This document shows, one piece after another, positions 36,718-45,090 of a DNA stretch of 64,000 nt. The notes under the pieces are model-generated. The model was not told where the DNA came from. It searched no databases and was given only the letters and a program-made list of their open reading frames with translations. Position numbers and translations under genes: made by a program. Positions within the stretch are counted from its first letter, which is position 1, and the number at the start of each line of letters is the position of its first letter. This DNA is from Paracoccaceae bacterium (GTDB lineage Bacteria; Pseudomonadota; Alphaproteobacteria; Rhodobacterales; Rhodobacteraceae), in assembly GCA_030758115.1 (NCBI GenBank), contig JANREX010000039.1:1-64000 (forward strand), in the 5' to 3' direction.

Positions 36718-37212
36718 TCAATGCAATCTATGACCAGGGGAAGGGGCGGATGGGGTGGCGGCGTCCCGGATGCCGCGCAGGGTCATGCGCCGCAGGGAAA
36801 GCCCGGCATCCTGCGCCAGGCCCAAGACGATGGGGGCGATGTCCGCGCGCACCAGAAGCAGCGCCATCATCAAGGCATCCTCGCGCGCGCCTTCGGCGGC
36901 ACTTGCGACCATCCGGGCAAAGCAAGCCTCGTCACCGCCAAGGCAGCTACAACTCAGGGCATGGGGACACAGCGGGCGGCGGGCATGGCCGTTGCACAGG
37001 TCGATCAGGCGATGAAATGCGCGTGCGGCCTGTTGGCCAGCATCCATGCCCAGCAGCGCGGCGAAATCATCCGTCATCCGGTCCAGCGCATCGGGCGCAG
37101 AGGCGCAAAGCCGCAGATAGAGCACCGCCCCCGCCTCCACGGGATCGAGCTCCGTGATCCGGCCAACGGCCGCAGCCCCGCGCGGAGGCCTGATGGGGGA
37201 CATGTCGCTCAT
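36718..37212 (-). CDS. Uncharacterised Cys-rich protein of the hemP–bfr operon
   Basis: 164 residues, not assigned to a family. Its ATG overlaps the hemP stop (ATGA), and bfd follows after 10 bases, so its place in an iron operon is firm. Residues 73–97 hold five cysteines (73, 82, 88, 90, 97) with His76 and His84 ([19 protein letters not shown]), a pattern suggesting a bound metal or cluster. The remainder is mainly helical. There is no signal peptide, so it is cytoplasmic. A role in iron or heme handling is inferred only from context and the cysteines. Confidence 0.75.
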   Translation of the reverse strand: MSDMSPIRPPRGAAAVGRITELDPVEAGAVLYLRLCASAPDALDRMTDDFAALLGMDAGQQAARAFHRLIDLCNGHARRPLCPHALSCSCLGGDEACFARMVASAAEGAREDALMMALLLVRADIAPIVLGLAQDAGLSLRRMTLRGIRDAATPSAPSPGHRLH

Positions 37213-37379
37213 TTCGTGAGGATCAGCTTGCCCGCACGGGTGATCCGCAGGGTATAGACCTGACCGTCCAGTTCGATCCGGGCCTGGGTGCCGCCTTGTG
37301 TCAGGTCGCGGGCGGCATGGCGTGGCAGGCTGTCCTGCTGCTGGACGACAGCCCCTTCATATTGACGCAACACGATCAT
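37209..37379 (-). CDS. hemP: Hemin uptake protein HemP
   Basis: 56 residues. The C-terminal half reads [21 protein letters not shown], the conserved HemP core (G-x-x-Y-x-L-R-x-T-x-x-x-K-L-I-L-T-K). Small HemP proteins promote heme uptake, in some bacteria by activating heme-transport genes. Its ATG overlaps the stop of the 59-residue gene upstream, and its stop overlaps the next ATG, both as ATGA, so three genes are translationally coupled. Confidence 0.9.
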   Translation of the reverse strand: MIVLRQYEGAVVQQQDSLPRHAARDLTQGGTQARIELDGQVYTLRITRAGKLILTK

Positions 37380-37555
37380 GGCCGCGCCTCCCGGCCGTTG
37401 CTTGTCTCGATCCGGTCAAGCCAGGCTTCAACGTTGCAGGCCTCAGGCAGGGAAAAGCCTTGCAGCAGATCAAGCGCGACGGCGCGGTCCTGACAGGGTG
37501 TGACCATCCTGACAGGACGTTCGGCAAAAAGATGGGGTCTGGTCTGGGTCGACAT
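37376..37555 (-). CDS. Small hypothetical protein opening the hemP operon
   Basis: 59 residues starting at ATG 37555 with AAAGGAC upstream; a longer frame to 37636 would run into the operator-like repeat. The stop overlaps the hemP start (ATGA), which is the main support that it is real. It has one pair of cysteines ([13 protein letters not shown] and EACNVEAW) and no recognised domain. It is cytoplasmic, and its function is unknown; co-expression with hemP and bfr suggests a role in iron homeostasis. Confidence 0.6.
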   Translation of the reverse strand: MSTQTRPHLFAERPVRMVTPCQDRAVALDLLQGFSLPEACNVEAWLDRIETSNGREARP

Positions 37556-37629
37556 GGCGGAAGTCCTTTCATCTTTCGATTCGGGCTTCCCCTCAATAAG
37601 CGCGGGGGTGGCTGGAACACCCCTAATAA

Positions 37630-37673
37630 CTGACAAAAAAACTTGGGTACGTCAATCCGAGTTTTTCTGTCAG
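37630..37673. promoter_or_regulatory. Long inverted repeat upstream of the hemP operon
   Basis: CTGACAAAAAAACT (37630–37643) and AGTTTTTCTGTCAG (37660–37673) are reverse complements except at one base, separated by 16 bases. They lie about 75 bases upstream of the first gene of the iron operon, and about 25 past the stop of the next gene on the same strand. This could be an operator for an iron regulator (IscR-, RirA- or Irr-type) or part of a terminator; the regulator cannot be named. Confidence 0.5.
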
Positions 37674-37698
37674 GTATAAGATTTTCCGATCCGCCCTC

Positions 37699-38394
37699 TC
37701 AGGCAGCGGCACCGATGGTCAGGCTGATCGGGTCCAGCCCGTCGATCCCGCCGGCGATCGCGTCACCCGGCACAACCGCCCCCACACCGGCAGGCGTGCC
37801 GGTCATGATCAGGTCACCGGGTTGCAGGTGATAGAAGCCGGACAGATGGCTGATGATCTCGGGGATGGACCAGACAAGTTCGGTCAGGGTCGCGTCCTGA
37901 CGGACTTCTCCGTTCAGGGACAGGTGAATGCGCTGGCCCGCGATGGCGCCAAAATCGGCGGCCTTGGTCATCGGGGCGAAGACGGCCGAGTTTTCGACAT
38001 CCTTGCCAAGGTCCCAGGGCCGCTGATGCGCGCGCTCGGACAGCTGCAGGTCGCGGCGCGTCATGTCCAGCGCGCAGCAATAGCCATAGACGCAATCCAT
38101 CGCCTGATCGACTGCCACCTTGAAGGCCGGTGCGCCGATCGCCACGGCCAGCTCCATTTCGTAATGATAATTGTCGGTGCCCGGCGGATAGGGCGCGGTC
38201 GCCCCGCTGAGGATGGCCGATGCGGGTGACTTGGTGAAATAGAACGGCTTTTCGCGATCAACCGCGATCCCCATTTCGGCCGCATGCGCCGCGTAGTTGC
38301 GCCCCACGCAGAAGATGCGGCGGATCGGATAGGTCGCGGTCTCGCCCTTCACGGGTATGGCGGGAATGGCAGGCAGATCGAACAGATGGCTCAT
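37699..38394 (-). CDS. Fumarylacetoacetate hydrolase (FAH) family protein
   Basis: 231 residues of the short FAH type. Metal ligands are visible in YEMELAVAIG (E-x-E) and the aspartate further on, and CVGRNYAAHAAEMG and LIMTGTPAGVGAVVPGD are characteristic. Such enzymes hydrolyse acylpyruvates (fumarylpyruvate, acetylpyruvate) or decarboxylate oxaloacetate. The start at 38394 is supported by TAGGAGCC. It is divergent from a MarR regulator at 38644 that may control it. Its location next to the catabolic divergon suggests the release of pyruvate from a ring-cleavage-like product, but this is inference. Confidence 0.88.
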   Translation of the reverse strand: MSHLFDLPAIPAIPVKGETATYPIRRIFCVGRNYAAHAAEMGIAVDREKPFYFTKSPASAILSGATAPYPPGTDNYHYEMELAVAIGAPAFKVAVDQAMDCVYGYCCALDMTRRDLQLSERAHQRPWDLGKDVENSAVFAPMTKAADFGAIAGQRIHLSLNGEVRQDATLTELVWSIPEIISHLSGFYHLQPGDLIMTGTPAGVGAVVPGDAIAGGIDGLDPISLTIGAAA

Positions 38395-38643
38395 CGGCGG
38401 GGCTCCTATTGCTGGCCCATTGCCTCCGGCAATGGGGCGTCGTGATGCGGACCAGGGTGCGGCCCTGACCCGCATCGTGATCTATAGGTCCAAAAACCGG
38501 CAGGAAAAACCTCTCTTTTCCGGGGCGACCGCAGGTCTTGGCGATGGGCCGACAGTCACGTCGCATGCTAACCATCCGCATACTTGTCAAATTCCATCCA
38601 GCAGCGGTAATCTGGCCGGGAACAGCGCGACGATGGGAATGGA

Positions 38644-39114
38644 ATGCTGGAACTACATGACATGGCGGGGCACCTGGTCAGGCGGCTGCACCAGATTTCC
38701 GTTTCGCTCTTTGCGGATCGGATGAAATCGTCCGGCATCGACCTCACACCGGTGCAATTCGCCGCCCTCTGCGCGCTTGATGCCAACCCCGAGATTGACC
38801 AGGCCACGCTGGCCGGGCTGATCGCCTATGACAGGGTCACCATCGGCGGGGTCGTGGATCGGCTGGAAGGCAAGGGCTTGATCAGTCGCACCGTCAGCCG
38901 GCAAGACCGCCGCGCCCGCTCCCTGCGCCTGACCGAGGCGGGCAACGCCCTGCTGGACAGGACGCGCCCGATCGTGCGCGGCTTTCAGGATGACATCATG
39001 ACCGGCCTGTCGGCGGATGAACGCACGCAGTTCATGACCCTGATGCGCAAGACAACGCAGGCCGGCAACGAGCAGAGCCGCGCGCCGATGCAACCGACCG
39101 GCAAGTCAGGCTAG
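38644..39114 (+). CDS. MarR family transcriptional regulator
   Basis: 156 residues with a winged helix-turn-helix: recognition region LAGLIAYDRVTIGGVVDRLEGKG and wing SRQDRRARSLRLTEAG, the usual MarR pattern. GGGAATGGA precedes the ATG. It faces away from the FAH gene across about 250 bases, so autoregulation plus control of that gene is likely; its ligand is probably a small aromatic or organic acid. It converges on the TRAP permease gene, which ends 12 bases away. Confidence 0.88.
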   Translation: MLELHDMAGHLVRRLHQISVSLFADRMKSSGIDLTPVQFAALCALDANPEIDQATLAGLIAYDRVTIGGVVDRLEGKGLISRTVSRQDRRARSLRLTEAGNALLDRTRPIVRGFQDDIMTGLSADERTQFMTLMRKTTQAGNEQSRAPMQPTGKSG

Positions 39115-39125
39115 CCTGCGCCGCC

Positions 39126-40430
39126 TCAGCCCGGCAGCCAGAGGGCCAGCGGCGGGAACATGATCAGCAGCGCGACCAGGCACAGGGAACACAGGATGAA
39201 AGGGATCGCGGACATGTAGATGTCGCGCATCGTGGTATCCGGCGGGGCCACGCCTTTCATCACGAACAAAAGCAACCCGAAGGGCGGCGTGGTAAAGCTG
39301 ATCTCCAGCGCCAGCAGCATGATCAGGCCGAACCAGATCGGATCGAAACCAAGGCTGAGCGCCAGCGGGAAAAAGATCGGCACGGTGAGCAGCATCATGC
39401 TGATCTGTTCCATGAACATGCCCAGCAGAAGCAGAACACCGAACATCACCAGCAGCATGGCGATGGGTTCCAGATCGAAGCCGGTGGCCCATTTGATCAG
39501 CCCGCTGGATGCCCCCGAAAAGGCCAGAAGCTGGCTGAAGGTGGCAGAGCCGAAGACGATCAGATAGGCCATCAGGGTCACGCGCAATGCGCCGACGATG
39601 GATTTCTTGACGGCCTCCCATGTCAGGCAGCGGAAGATCACGGCCAGGACCAGAACGCCCAGCGCGCCGAAGGCCGCCGCCTCGGACGGGGTGACGATCC
39701 CGCCGACCATCATCGCCACGATCACCACCATGACGCCGACCATGGGCACCACATCGCGGATGAAAAGGGTCAGCTTCTCGCCCAGGGTCATCGGCTCCAC
39801 CTCATAGGCGGGGGCGGCGTCGGGGTCGATTTTCGTCTGGATGAAGATCGTCGCCAGATAGAAGGCGGCCAGGATCAGGCCGGGAATGATCCCCGCGATC
39901 AGCAACTTGCCCACGTCGATGCGCGCCAGTGTCGCCAGCAGCACCGCCAGCGCCGAAGGCGGGATGATGATGGCCAGGCCGCCCGTGCCCAGGATCGGAC
40001 CGATGGACATGTGTTTCTTGTAACCGCGCCGGTTCATTTCCGGCACCATCAGCGAGCCGAGCAGCGCGGTCGATCCCATGGACGAGCCCGACAGGGTGGA
40101 AAAGCCGGTGCCGCCCAGAACCGTCACATAGGACAAGCGCCCCGGCAGTTTGCCCAGCAGCTTGTCGATGGCGTTGAACATCCGCCCGCCAAGGCCGGTG
40201 TGAAAGAAGATCTCGCCCATCAGCAGGAACAGCGGGATCGGCACCAGCGCGAAACTGGTCAGCGACCCAAGCCCGTTGTTGAGCAGTGCGCCGATGCCGC
40301 GCTCGCCCCCCATGAAGACCCAGGCCCCCACGATATTCGCGGCCAGAAAGGCCAGCGCCACGGGCATGCCGATTGCCATCAGTGCAAGGATAGACCCCAG
40401 CAGCAGGCCAAGTGCCTCATACCATTCCAT
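39126..40430 (-). CDS. dctM: TRAP transporter large permease (DctM)
   Basis: 434 residues with about twelve helices. DctM landmarks are GGRMFNAIDKLLGKLPGRLS, GSSMGSTALLGSLMVPEM, IIIPPSALAVLLA and TTPPFGLLLFVMKGV. It is the translocating subunit of a secondary importer driven by sodium or proton gradient. Its ATG overlaps the dctQ stop (TAATG). It is the last gene of the minus-strand arm of the GntR divergon, which implies that the importer feeds the adjacent enzymes. The solute is probably a carboxylate. Confidence 0.95.
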   Translation of the reverse strand: MEWYEALGLLLGSILALMAIGMPVALAFLAANIVGAWVFMGGERGIGALLNNGLGSLTSFALVPIPLFLLMGEIFFHTGLGGRMFNAIDKLLGKLPGRLSYVTVLGGTGFSTLSGSSMGSTALLGSLMVPEMNRRGYKKHMSIGPILGTGGLAIIIPPSALAVLLATLARIDVGKLLIAGIIPGLILAAFYLATIFIQTKIDPDAAPAYEVEPMTLGEKLTLFIRDVVPMVGVMVVIVAMMVGGIVTPSEAAAFGALGVLVLAVIFRCLTWEAVKKSIVGALRVTLMAYLIVFGSATFSQLLAFSGASSGLIKWATGFDLEPIAMLLVMFGVLLLLGMFMEQISMMLLTVPIFFPLALSLGFDPIWFGLIMLLALEISFTTPPFGLLLFVMKGVAPPDTTMRDIYMSAIPFILCSLCLVALLIMFPPLALWLPG

Positions 40431-40936
40431 TATTCGTGTATCCCTGCTTCACCGGAATGCATCAGCTCGGTCCCGAAGACAAAGCGCGAGAATTCGATCG
40501 CCATCAGACCGAAACAGATCGGGAATGACACGGTCAGGATCCAGCGCGGAAAGTAATAGGCGCGCACGTCATAGTCGTTGCGCGCGATGTTGGTCTGGAA
40601 CAGCTCGAACCCCTTCCAGGCCAGGATCAGGCTGACCAGCACGCAGGCCAGGGCCACGCCCCGGCTGACCACGCGCCGCAGCGCGGGCGGCAGGGCTGCG
40701 GTGACCAGTTCGATATGCACATGGCCTTTTTCCCGCACCAGCCAGGGCGCGCCCAGCATCGTGATGTAAAGCATCGCATATTCGGTCGAAGTGAAAAGCC
40801 ACGCCCAGGGCTGCATGCCAAGGTTGCGCATGCCGACCGACATGATGACCGCGATCATCACCCAGACCAGCATGGCCCCGGCAAGAATGGCCATGCCGTA
40901 AAGAACCAGCGTGTAGAGACGGGTCAACTGCTGCAT
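40430..40936 (-). CDS. dctQ: TRAP transporter small permease (DctQ)
   Basis: 168 residues with four membrane helices. The conserved second-helix region (MSVGMRNLGMQPWAW) and LVREKGHVHIELV are standard for DctQ proteins. The ATG at 40936 is chosen over an upstream TTG. The stop overlaps the dctM start by one base, so the two membrane subunits are made together. A strong hairpin separates it from dctP. Confidence 0.92.
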   Translation of the reverse strand: MQQLTRLYTLVLYGMAILAGAMLVWVMIAVIMSVGMRNLGMQPWAWLFTSTEYAMLYITMLGAPWLVREKGHVHIELVTAALPPALRRVVSRGVALACVLVSLILAWKGFELFQTNIARNDYDVRAYYFPRWILTVSFPICFGLMAIEFSRFVFGTELMHSGEAGIHE

Positions 40937-40992
40937 GTCTGCCTCTGGCAATTGGATGCAGGCGCTTGTCGCGCCCGCACCGTGAATGTGGA

Positions 40993-41021
40993 TGGCGCGA
41001 CCCCGGTCGGGGGCCGCGCCA
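40993..41021 (-). other. Intercistronic hairpin between dctP and dctQ
   Basis: In the minus-strand transcript TGGCGCGGCCCC pairs with GGGGTCGCGCCA (12 bp including one G·U) around a 5-base loop. No T-run follows, so it is more likely a barrier or stabiliser giving more dctP than dctQM product, a common arrangement in binding-protein operons. Confidence 0.65.
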
Positions 41022-41028
41022 CAAGGAC

Positions 41029-42042
41029 TTACTTGTCCAGTTCGGCGTTGTAGAACAGGCCGATCAGCGTGTCATAGTTGCCATCACCCATCGGGCTTTC
41101 GGCCATCAGGCCCTTCATGCGGCCCCAGGTCTTTTCGCGGGCGGCGGCCAGGTAGTTGGCGCGCGCTTCGCCCTGAAGCTCGACCACCTTCATGCCACCG
41201 GCCTCAAGTGCGGCGAAATCATCGTCCCGCTTGACGCGCAGCGCCTCGACCGAGGCCTTTTCATGCTCGATTGCCGTATCCTGCAGGATCTTCTTGGCCT
41301 CGTCCGACAGGCTGTTCCACTTTTCCAGGTTCACGATCACGCCCAGGTCGGTCGAGAAGAAGTTGGGTTCGACCCGGTAGTTCAGGAACTCGTTCCACTT
41401 GAGGTCGATCAGGCCGATCTGGGTCCAGCCGGTCGCATCCACCACACCGCGCTCAAGCCCGGCATAGACCTCGGTCGTGGGCAGGTCGATCACCTGCGCG
41501 CCCAGGTATTCGGTGAAGAAGGCGTTGTAGACCGCGTTGCCGCGCAGCTTGATGCCCGAGACGTCAAGATTGCCGTTCGCGTCCAGCTTGGGCTCGTTCT
41601 TCATCCACAGGTTATAGCTGACGCCGCTGTCGAACCAGCCCAGGTATTTGACACCCATCTTGGCCTGATGGATCTCGTCGATGAGGGCGATGCCGCCGTT
41701 TTCACGCGCCTCGATCGCGGTCAGGTTGGATGCGACCAGCGCATCCTTTTCGGGCAGCGCGCCGCCGTAGAAGCTGCCGGGGGTATAGACCATGTCCACG
41801 ATCCCGTCGCGCACGGCATCGGGCTGCTGGAACATGCCGATCGCCTCGGGGCCGCCGCGCACTTCGATCTGCACGACACCTTCGCCGGCCTTGTTCACCT
41901 TGTCCACGAACTGCAGGAAGGACTGGGTATAGATCAGCGTGCCGGGGAAGGCATGGACGGCGGTCAGGGTTTCCTGTGCCGTGGCGACCGCGCCGAACAT
42001 GGTGGAACCGGCGACAATTCCGCCGATAAGGGTCATTTTCAT
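41029..42042 (-). CDS. dctP: TRAP transporter solute-binding protein (DctP)
   Basis: 337 residues with a signal peptide (MKMTLIGGIVAGSTMFGAVATAQE). The DctP fold is recognised by PTTEVYAGLERGVVDATGWTQIGLIDL, which includes the family's conserved substrate-contact arginine region. It captures the solute in the periplasm and hands it to DctQM. AAAAAGGAGAG precedes the ATG. It is 101 bases after leuD and on the same strand, so it is likely in one transcript with leuCD and gntR. The DctP family takes up C4-dicarboxylates, aromatic acids, sugar acids and keto acids, so specificity cannot be named. Confidence 0.93.
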   Translation of the reverse strand: MKMTLIGGIVAGSTMFGAVATAQETLTAVHAFPGTLIYTQSFLQFVDKVNKAGEGVVQIEVRGGPEAIGMFQQPDAVRDGIVDMVYTPGSFYGGALPEKDALVASNLTAIEARENGGIALIDEIHQAKMGVKYLGWFDSGVSYNLWMKNEPKLDANGNLDVSGIKLRGNAVYNAFFTEYLGAQVIDLPTTEVYAGLERGVVDATGWTQIGLIDLKWNEFLNYRVEPNFFSTDLGVIVNLEKWNSLSDEAKKILQDTAIEHEKASVEALRVKRDDDFAALEAGGMKVVELQGEARANYLAAAREKTWGRMKGLMAESPMGDGNYDTLIGLFYNAELDK

Positions 42043-42143
42043 CGTTCTCTCTCCTTTTTCGGGGGCTGCCCCCCGCCCTGTTGAAGGTGCCCTTTCAGGG
42101 TCACCCGATTGGTGCCGCGCGCCGCATCAGGCGCGCGGGTCTT

Positions 42144-42755
42144 TCAATTCTCCCGCGGCAGCATCGCATAGGGGGCCTGTTGCGCCCTTTGCGCCCTGAA
42201 GGCTGCAATCGCCGCGCCATGGCTGGCGGTCATGTCGATATCGTCCCAGCCATTCAGCAGTTTCAGCCGCCAGACCGGGTCCAGATCGAAGGGGATCACC
42301 TCATTCCCGACGCGGATCACGCCATCGGACAGATCCACGGTCATCACGGCGGCATCATCCCCCAACCGCGCGATCAGTGCCTCGATCCTCTCTTCCGGAA
42401 GACGGGCGGGCAAAAGGCCGTTGTTGACGGCGTTCGAGGCGAAGATATCACCGAAACTGGGGGCAATCACGGCCTTGATGCCGAAATCGACCAGCGCATA
42501 GACCGCCGCCTCGCGCGAGGAGCCGGACCCGAAGTTGCGGCGCGTCACGAGGATGCTGACCTCCGGGTGACGGTTCAGGGCCATGTCCGGGCGCGGCGCA
42601 CCCTCGGCGTCAAAGCGCAGATCGTGCAGAAGATAGGGGCCATAGCCATCCTTGCGCGGCACCGACATGAAGCGCGCCGGGATCAGCTGATCGGTGTCGA
42701 TATTGTCCTGCGGCAGGGCCACGGCGAGACCGTCGATGATGCTGAAACCCGCCAT
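42144..42755 (-). CDS. leuD: LeuD-like small subunit of an isopropylmalate dehydratase-family hydratase
   Basis: 203 residues, the length of proteobacterial LeuD. The aconitase-swivel motifs are present: DNIDTDQLIPARFM near the start and RRNFGSGSSREAAVYAL in the middle. With the LeuC-like subunit it forms a [4Fe-4S] hydro-lyase. The start is one base after the leuC stop. Although homologous to the leucine enzyme, it sits in a GntR-controlled catabolic block with no leuA or leuB, so a substrate other than isopropylmalate (citraconate-, maleate- or dimethylmaleate-like) is likely. Confidence 0.88.
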   Translation of the reverse strand: MAGFSIIDGLAVALPQDNIDTDQLIPARFMSVPRKDGYGPYLLHDLRFDAEGAPRPDMALNRHPEVSILVTRRNFGSGSSREAAVYALVDFGIKAVIAPSFGDIFASNAVNNGLLPARLPEERIEALIARLGDDAAVMTVDLSDGVIRVGNEVIPFDLDPVWRLKLLNGWDDIDMTASHGAAIAAFRAQRAQQAPYAMLPREN

Positions 42756-42756
42756 G

Positions 42757-44163
42757 TCAGACCCGCCCGTCCAGCAGGGGGCGCACATCGGTCAGCGTGC
42801 CCGTCACGGCGGCGGCGGCCACCATCGCGGGGCTCATCAGGTGGGTGCGCGCGCCGCGCCCCTGACGACCCTTGAAATTGCGGTTGGTGGACGAGGCGCA
42901 GCGCTTGCCAGGCGCCACAAGATCGCCATTCATGCCCACGCACATGGAACAGCCCGCCTCGACCCAGTCGAGACCGGCCTGCGTGAATATCCGGTCCAGC
43001 CCTTCCTGTTCCGCCTGTTTCTTGACAATGGCGGAACCCGGCGAGACGAGCCCCGGCACCTTTGCCTTGCGGCCCGCCAGAACTGCGGCGGCCAGGCGCA
43101 GATCCTCGATCCGGCCATTGGTGCATGACCCGATGAAGACCTGATCGACGGGCGTGCCCTCGATCCGCTGGCCGGGGGTCAGCCCCATGTAATCCATCGC
43201 GGCACGGGCCTGATCGGCGCGCGCGCCTTCAAGCTTGTCGGGATCAGGCAGGCTTGCCGTGATCGGCAAGGCCTCTTCCGGGCTGGTGCCCCAGGTGACG
43301 GTGGGGGCAATCGCCGCGCCATCGATGGTGACCTCGCGGTCGAATACAGCACCCTCATCCGAAACCAGCGCCCGCCAGTCCGCCACGGCCCTGTCCCAAT
43401 CCGCCCCCGCAGGCGCGAAAGGGCGGCCCTTGATATAGGCGAAGGTCACATCGTCCGGGGCGACCATGCCGCAGCGCGCACCGCCTTCGATGGACAGGTT
43501 GCACAGCGTCATGCGCCCCTCCATCGACAGCGCCCTGACCACTGGCCCCGCATATTCGATGGCATGGCCGCGCGCACCATCCGCGCCCAGTTCGGCGATC
43601 CAGAACAATGCCAGATCCTTGGCGGTCACCGACGGGCCAAGCTGGCCCGTCACCGTGATGCGCATCGTCTTGGGACGCTTCTGCCAGATCGTCTGGGTGG
43701 CCAGCACATGCGCGACCTCCGTAGCACCGATCCCGAAGGCCAGCGCGCCAAAAGCCCCGTGCGTGGAGGTATGGCTGTCGCCGCAATTGATCAGCAGCCC
43801 CGGCAGGGTCAGCCCCTGCTCGGGCCCCATGACATGCACGATACCCTGGCGTGGGTCGCGCATCCCGAAACAGCGGATGCCGTGGCGGGCAGTATTCTCT
43901 TCCAGCGTGCGGATCATCCGGGCGATATCCGGGGCCGCGATCCGGTCGCGGTTGCGCGTGGGCGCATAGTGATCGACCACGCCGATGGTCAGCGCAGGCT
44001 CGGCCACGGGCAGGCCGCGCTCGGCCAGCTTGGCGAAAGCGTGATGCGAGCCCTCGTGCACCAGGTGCCGATCCACCCACAGCAGGCATGCGCCATCCTC
44101 GCGCCGCAGCACCTGATGGGCCTCCCAGACCTTGTCGAACAATGTGCGCAGGGGCGCGTTCAT
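42757..44163 (-). CDS. leuC: LeuC-like large subunit of an isopropylmalate dehydratase-family hydratase
   Basis: 468 residues, full length. The three cluster cysteines are C347 (FIGSCTNGR), C405 and C408 (GCSMCVGMN). Two substrate-side segments differ from E. coli LeuC as I know it: HEVTSPQAF there is HEGSHHAF here, and TMDHNV there is VVDHYA here. The aconitase core GDSHTSTHGAFGALAFGIG is unchanged. This suggests a hydratase for a related but different acid, such as maleate, citraconate or dimethylmaleate. Its ATG overlaps the gntR stop (ATGA). The gene symbol denotes homology, not proven function. Confidence 0.88.
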   Translation of the reverse strand: MNAPLRTLFDKVWEAHQVLRREDGACLLWVDRHLVHEGSHHAFAKLAERGLPVAEPALTIGVVDHYAPTRNRDRIAAPDIARMIRTLEENTARHGIRCFGMRDPRQGIVHVMGPEQGLTLPGLLINCGDSHTSTHGAFGALAFGIGATEVAHVLATQTIWQKRPKTMRITVTGQLGPSVTAKDLALFWIAELGADGARGHAIEYAGPVVRALSMEGRMTLCNLSIEGGARCGMVAPDDVTFAYIKGRPFAPAGADWDRAVADWRALVSDEGAVFDREVTIDGAAIAPTVTWGTSPEEALPITASLPDPDKLEGARADQARAAMDYMGLTPGQRIEGTPVDQVFIGSCTNGRIEDLRLAAAVLAGRKAKVPGLVSPGSAIVKKQAEQEGLDRIFTQAGLDWVEAGCSMCVGMNGDLVAPGKRCASSTNRNFKGRQGRGARTHLMSPAMVAAAAVTGTLTDVRPLLDGRV

Positions 44164-44969
44164 TCCGCAGCCTCCCGCGCTGCGGGATCACCGATCACAG
44201 GCTCCCAGTGCCGCGCCGCCCCTTGGCCTACCCGGTTCAGGGTCATTTCCAGGCGGAAGGCATCCGCGCGGTAAAGGGCCGACAGGTATTCGACGCCCTG
44301 CCCGTTCACATCGCGCACCACGCGGCGCAGCGACAGCAGGGCAGACCCCACCGACACACCCAGTGCATCGGCCACGTCGGGCGAGGCGAGGGTTGCCGTG
44401 ACCGACTGATGCGCGGCATCGACCTGCACGCCCGAGCGTTCAAGCAGGCGGAAGAGCGGCGTCGTGGCCAGATCGGCCTCGGTGTAATTGGCGGCAATCG
44501 CTTCCGGCACATAGGTGGTCAGATGCGAGAACGGCCGCCCGTCGACCAGACGCACCCGTACGGCGGTTTGCACCCGCGCGCCATCCGGCAGGGCCATCGC
44601 CGCGGCAACCACTTCGGGCGCCGGACCATAGGAAAAGGACAAAAGCCGCGCAGTCGTCGCCTGACCCATCGCGACCAGTTGCGGAATCAGCGTGGTAAAG
44701 TCAGCCGCCAACGGGGCCGCCGCCCCATCGGGGGCGCGCACGACACTGCCACTGCCCACGCGCTTTTCGATCAGCCCATCGGCCGACAAAGCCTCAAGCG
44801 CGCGGCGGATCGTGACGCGCGAAACGGCATGGACTTCGGCCAGTCGCTGCTCGCCCGGAAGGCTGGCGCCGGGGGCATAGGTTCCGTTCGAAATGTCGTC
44901 GCGCAGCAGCAGATAGACCCTGCGCGCCTTGCCACCTTCCGGAAGACCTGCTCTGCCCTGCGTGTCCAA
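44160..44969 (-). CDS. GntR family regulator, HutC/UTRA type
   Basis: About 269 residues from a TTG at 44969 preceded by GGGGGA; the frame is open to 45143, but that extension would cross the operator and lie over the opposite gene's start. The N-terminal winged helix contains GASLPGEQRLAEVHAVSRVTI and RALEALSADGLIEKR. The C-terminal UTRA ligand domain (about 95–260) ends in LSALYRADAFRLEMTL. It should bind a catabolic intermediate. Located between two divergent arms, with perfect inverted repeats in the gap, it is the obvious controller of both. Confidence 0.85.
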   Translation of the reverse strand: MDTQGRAGLPEGGKARRVYLLLRDDISNGTYAPGASLPGEQRLAEVHAVSRVTIRRALEALSADGLIEKRVGSGSVVRAPDGAAAPLAADFTTLIPQLVAMGQATTARLLSFSYGPAPEVVAAAMALPDGARVQTAVRVRLVDGRPFSHLTTYVPEAIAANYTEADLATTPLFRLLERSGVQVDAAHQSVTATLASPDVADALGVSVGSALLSLRRVVRDVNGQGVEYLSALYRADAFRLEMTLNRVGQGAARHWEPVIGDPAAREAAE

Positions 44970-45053
44970 ACCAATCCCCCAAATACCGGCCAAACCGGCC
45001 AGATTCTCGTTCAAACGTATCAACGGTTTTTTGAAAAGCAAGCAATCCGTCAC

Positions 45054-45074
45054 TTTGCGTCGCAAATATTTGCG
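45054..45074. promoter_or_regulatory. Two overlapping perfect palindromes in the gntR/tautomerase gap
   Basis: TTTGCG-T-CGCAAA (45054–45066) overlaps CGCAAAT/ATTTGCG (45061–45074). Both are perfect. They lie 59–79 bases upstream of the tautomerase ATG and 85–105 upstream of the gntR start, so they are candidate regulator sites or an intrinsic DNA structure in the divergent promoter. Confidence 0.55.
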
Positions 45075-45090
45075 CTTTCCAGATACCACT

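Noticed and set aside
42144-44163. Leucine biosynthesis locus
   Set aside because: Only leuCD homologues are present, without leuA or leuB, inside a GntR/TRAP catabolic block and with altered substrate-side residues.
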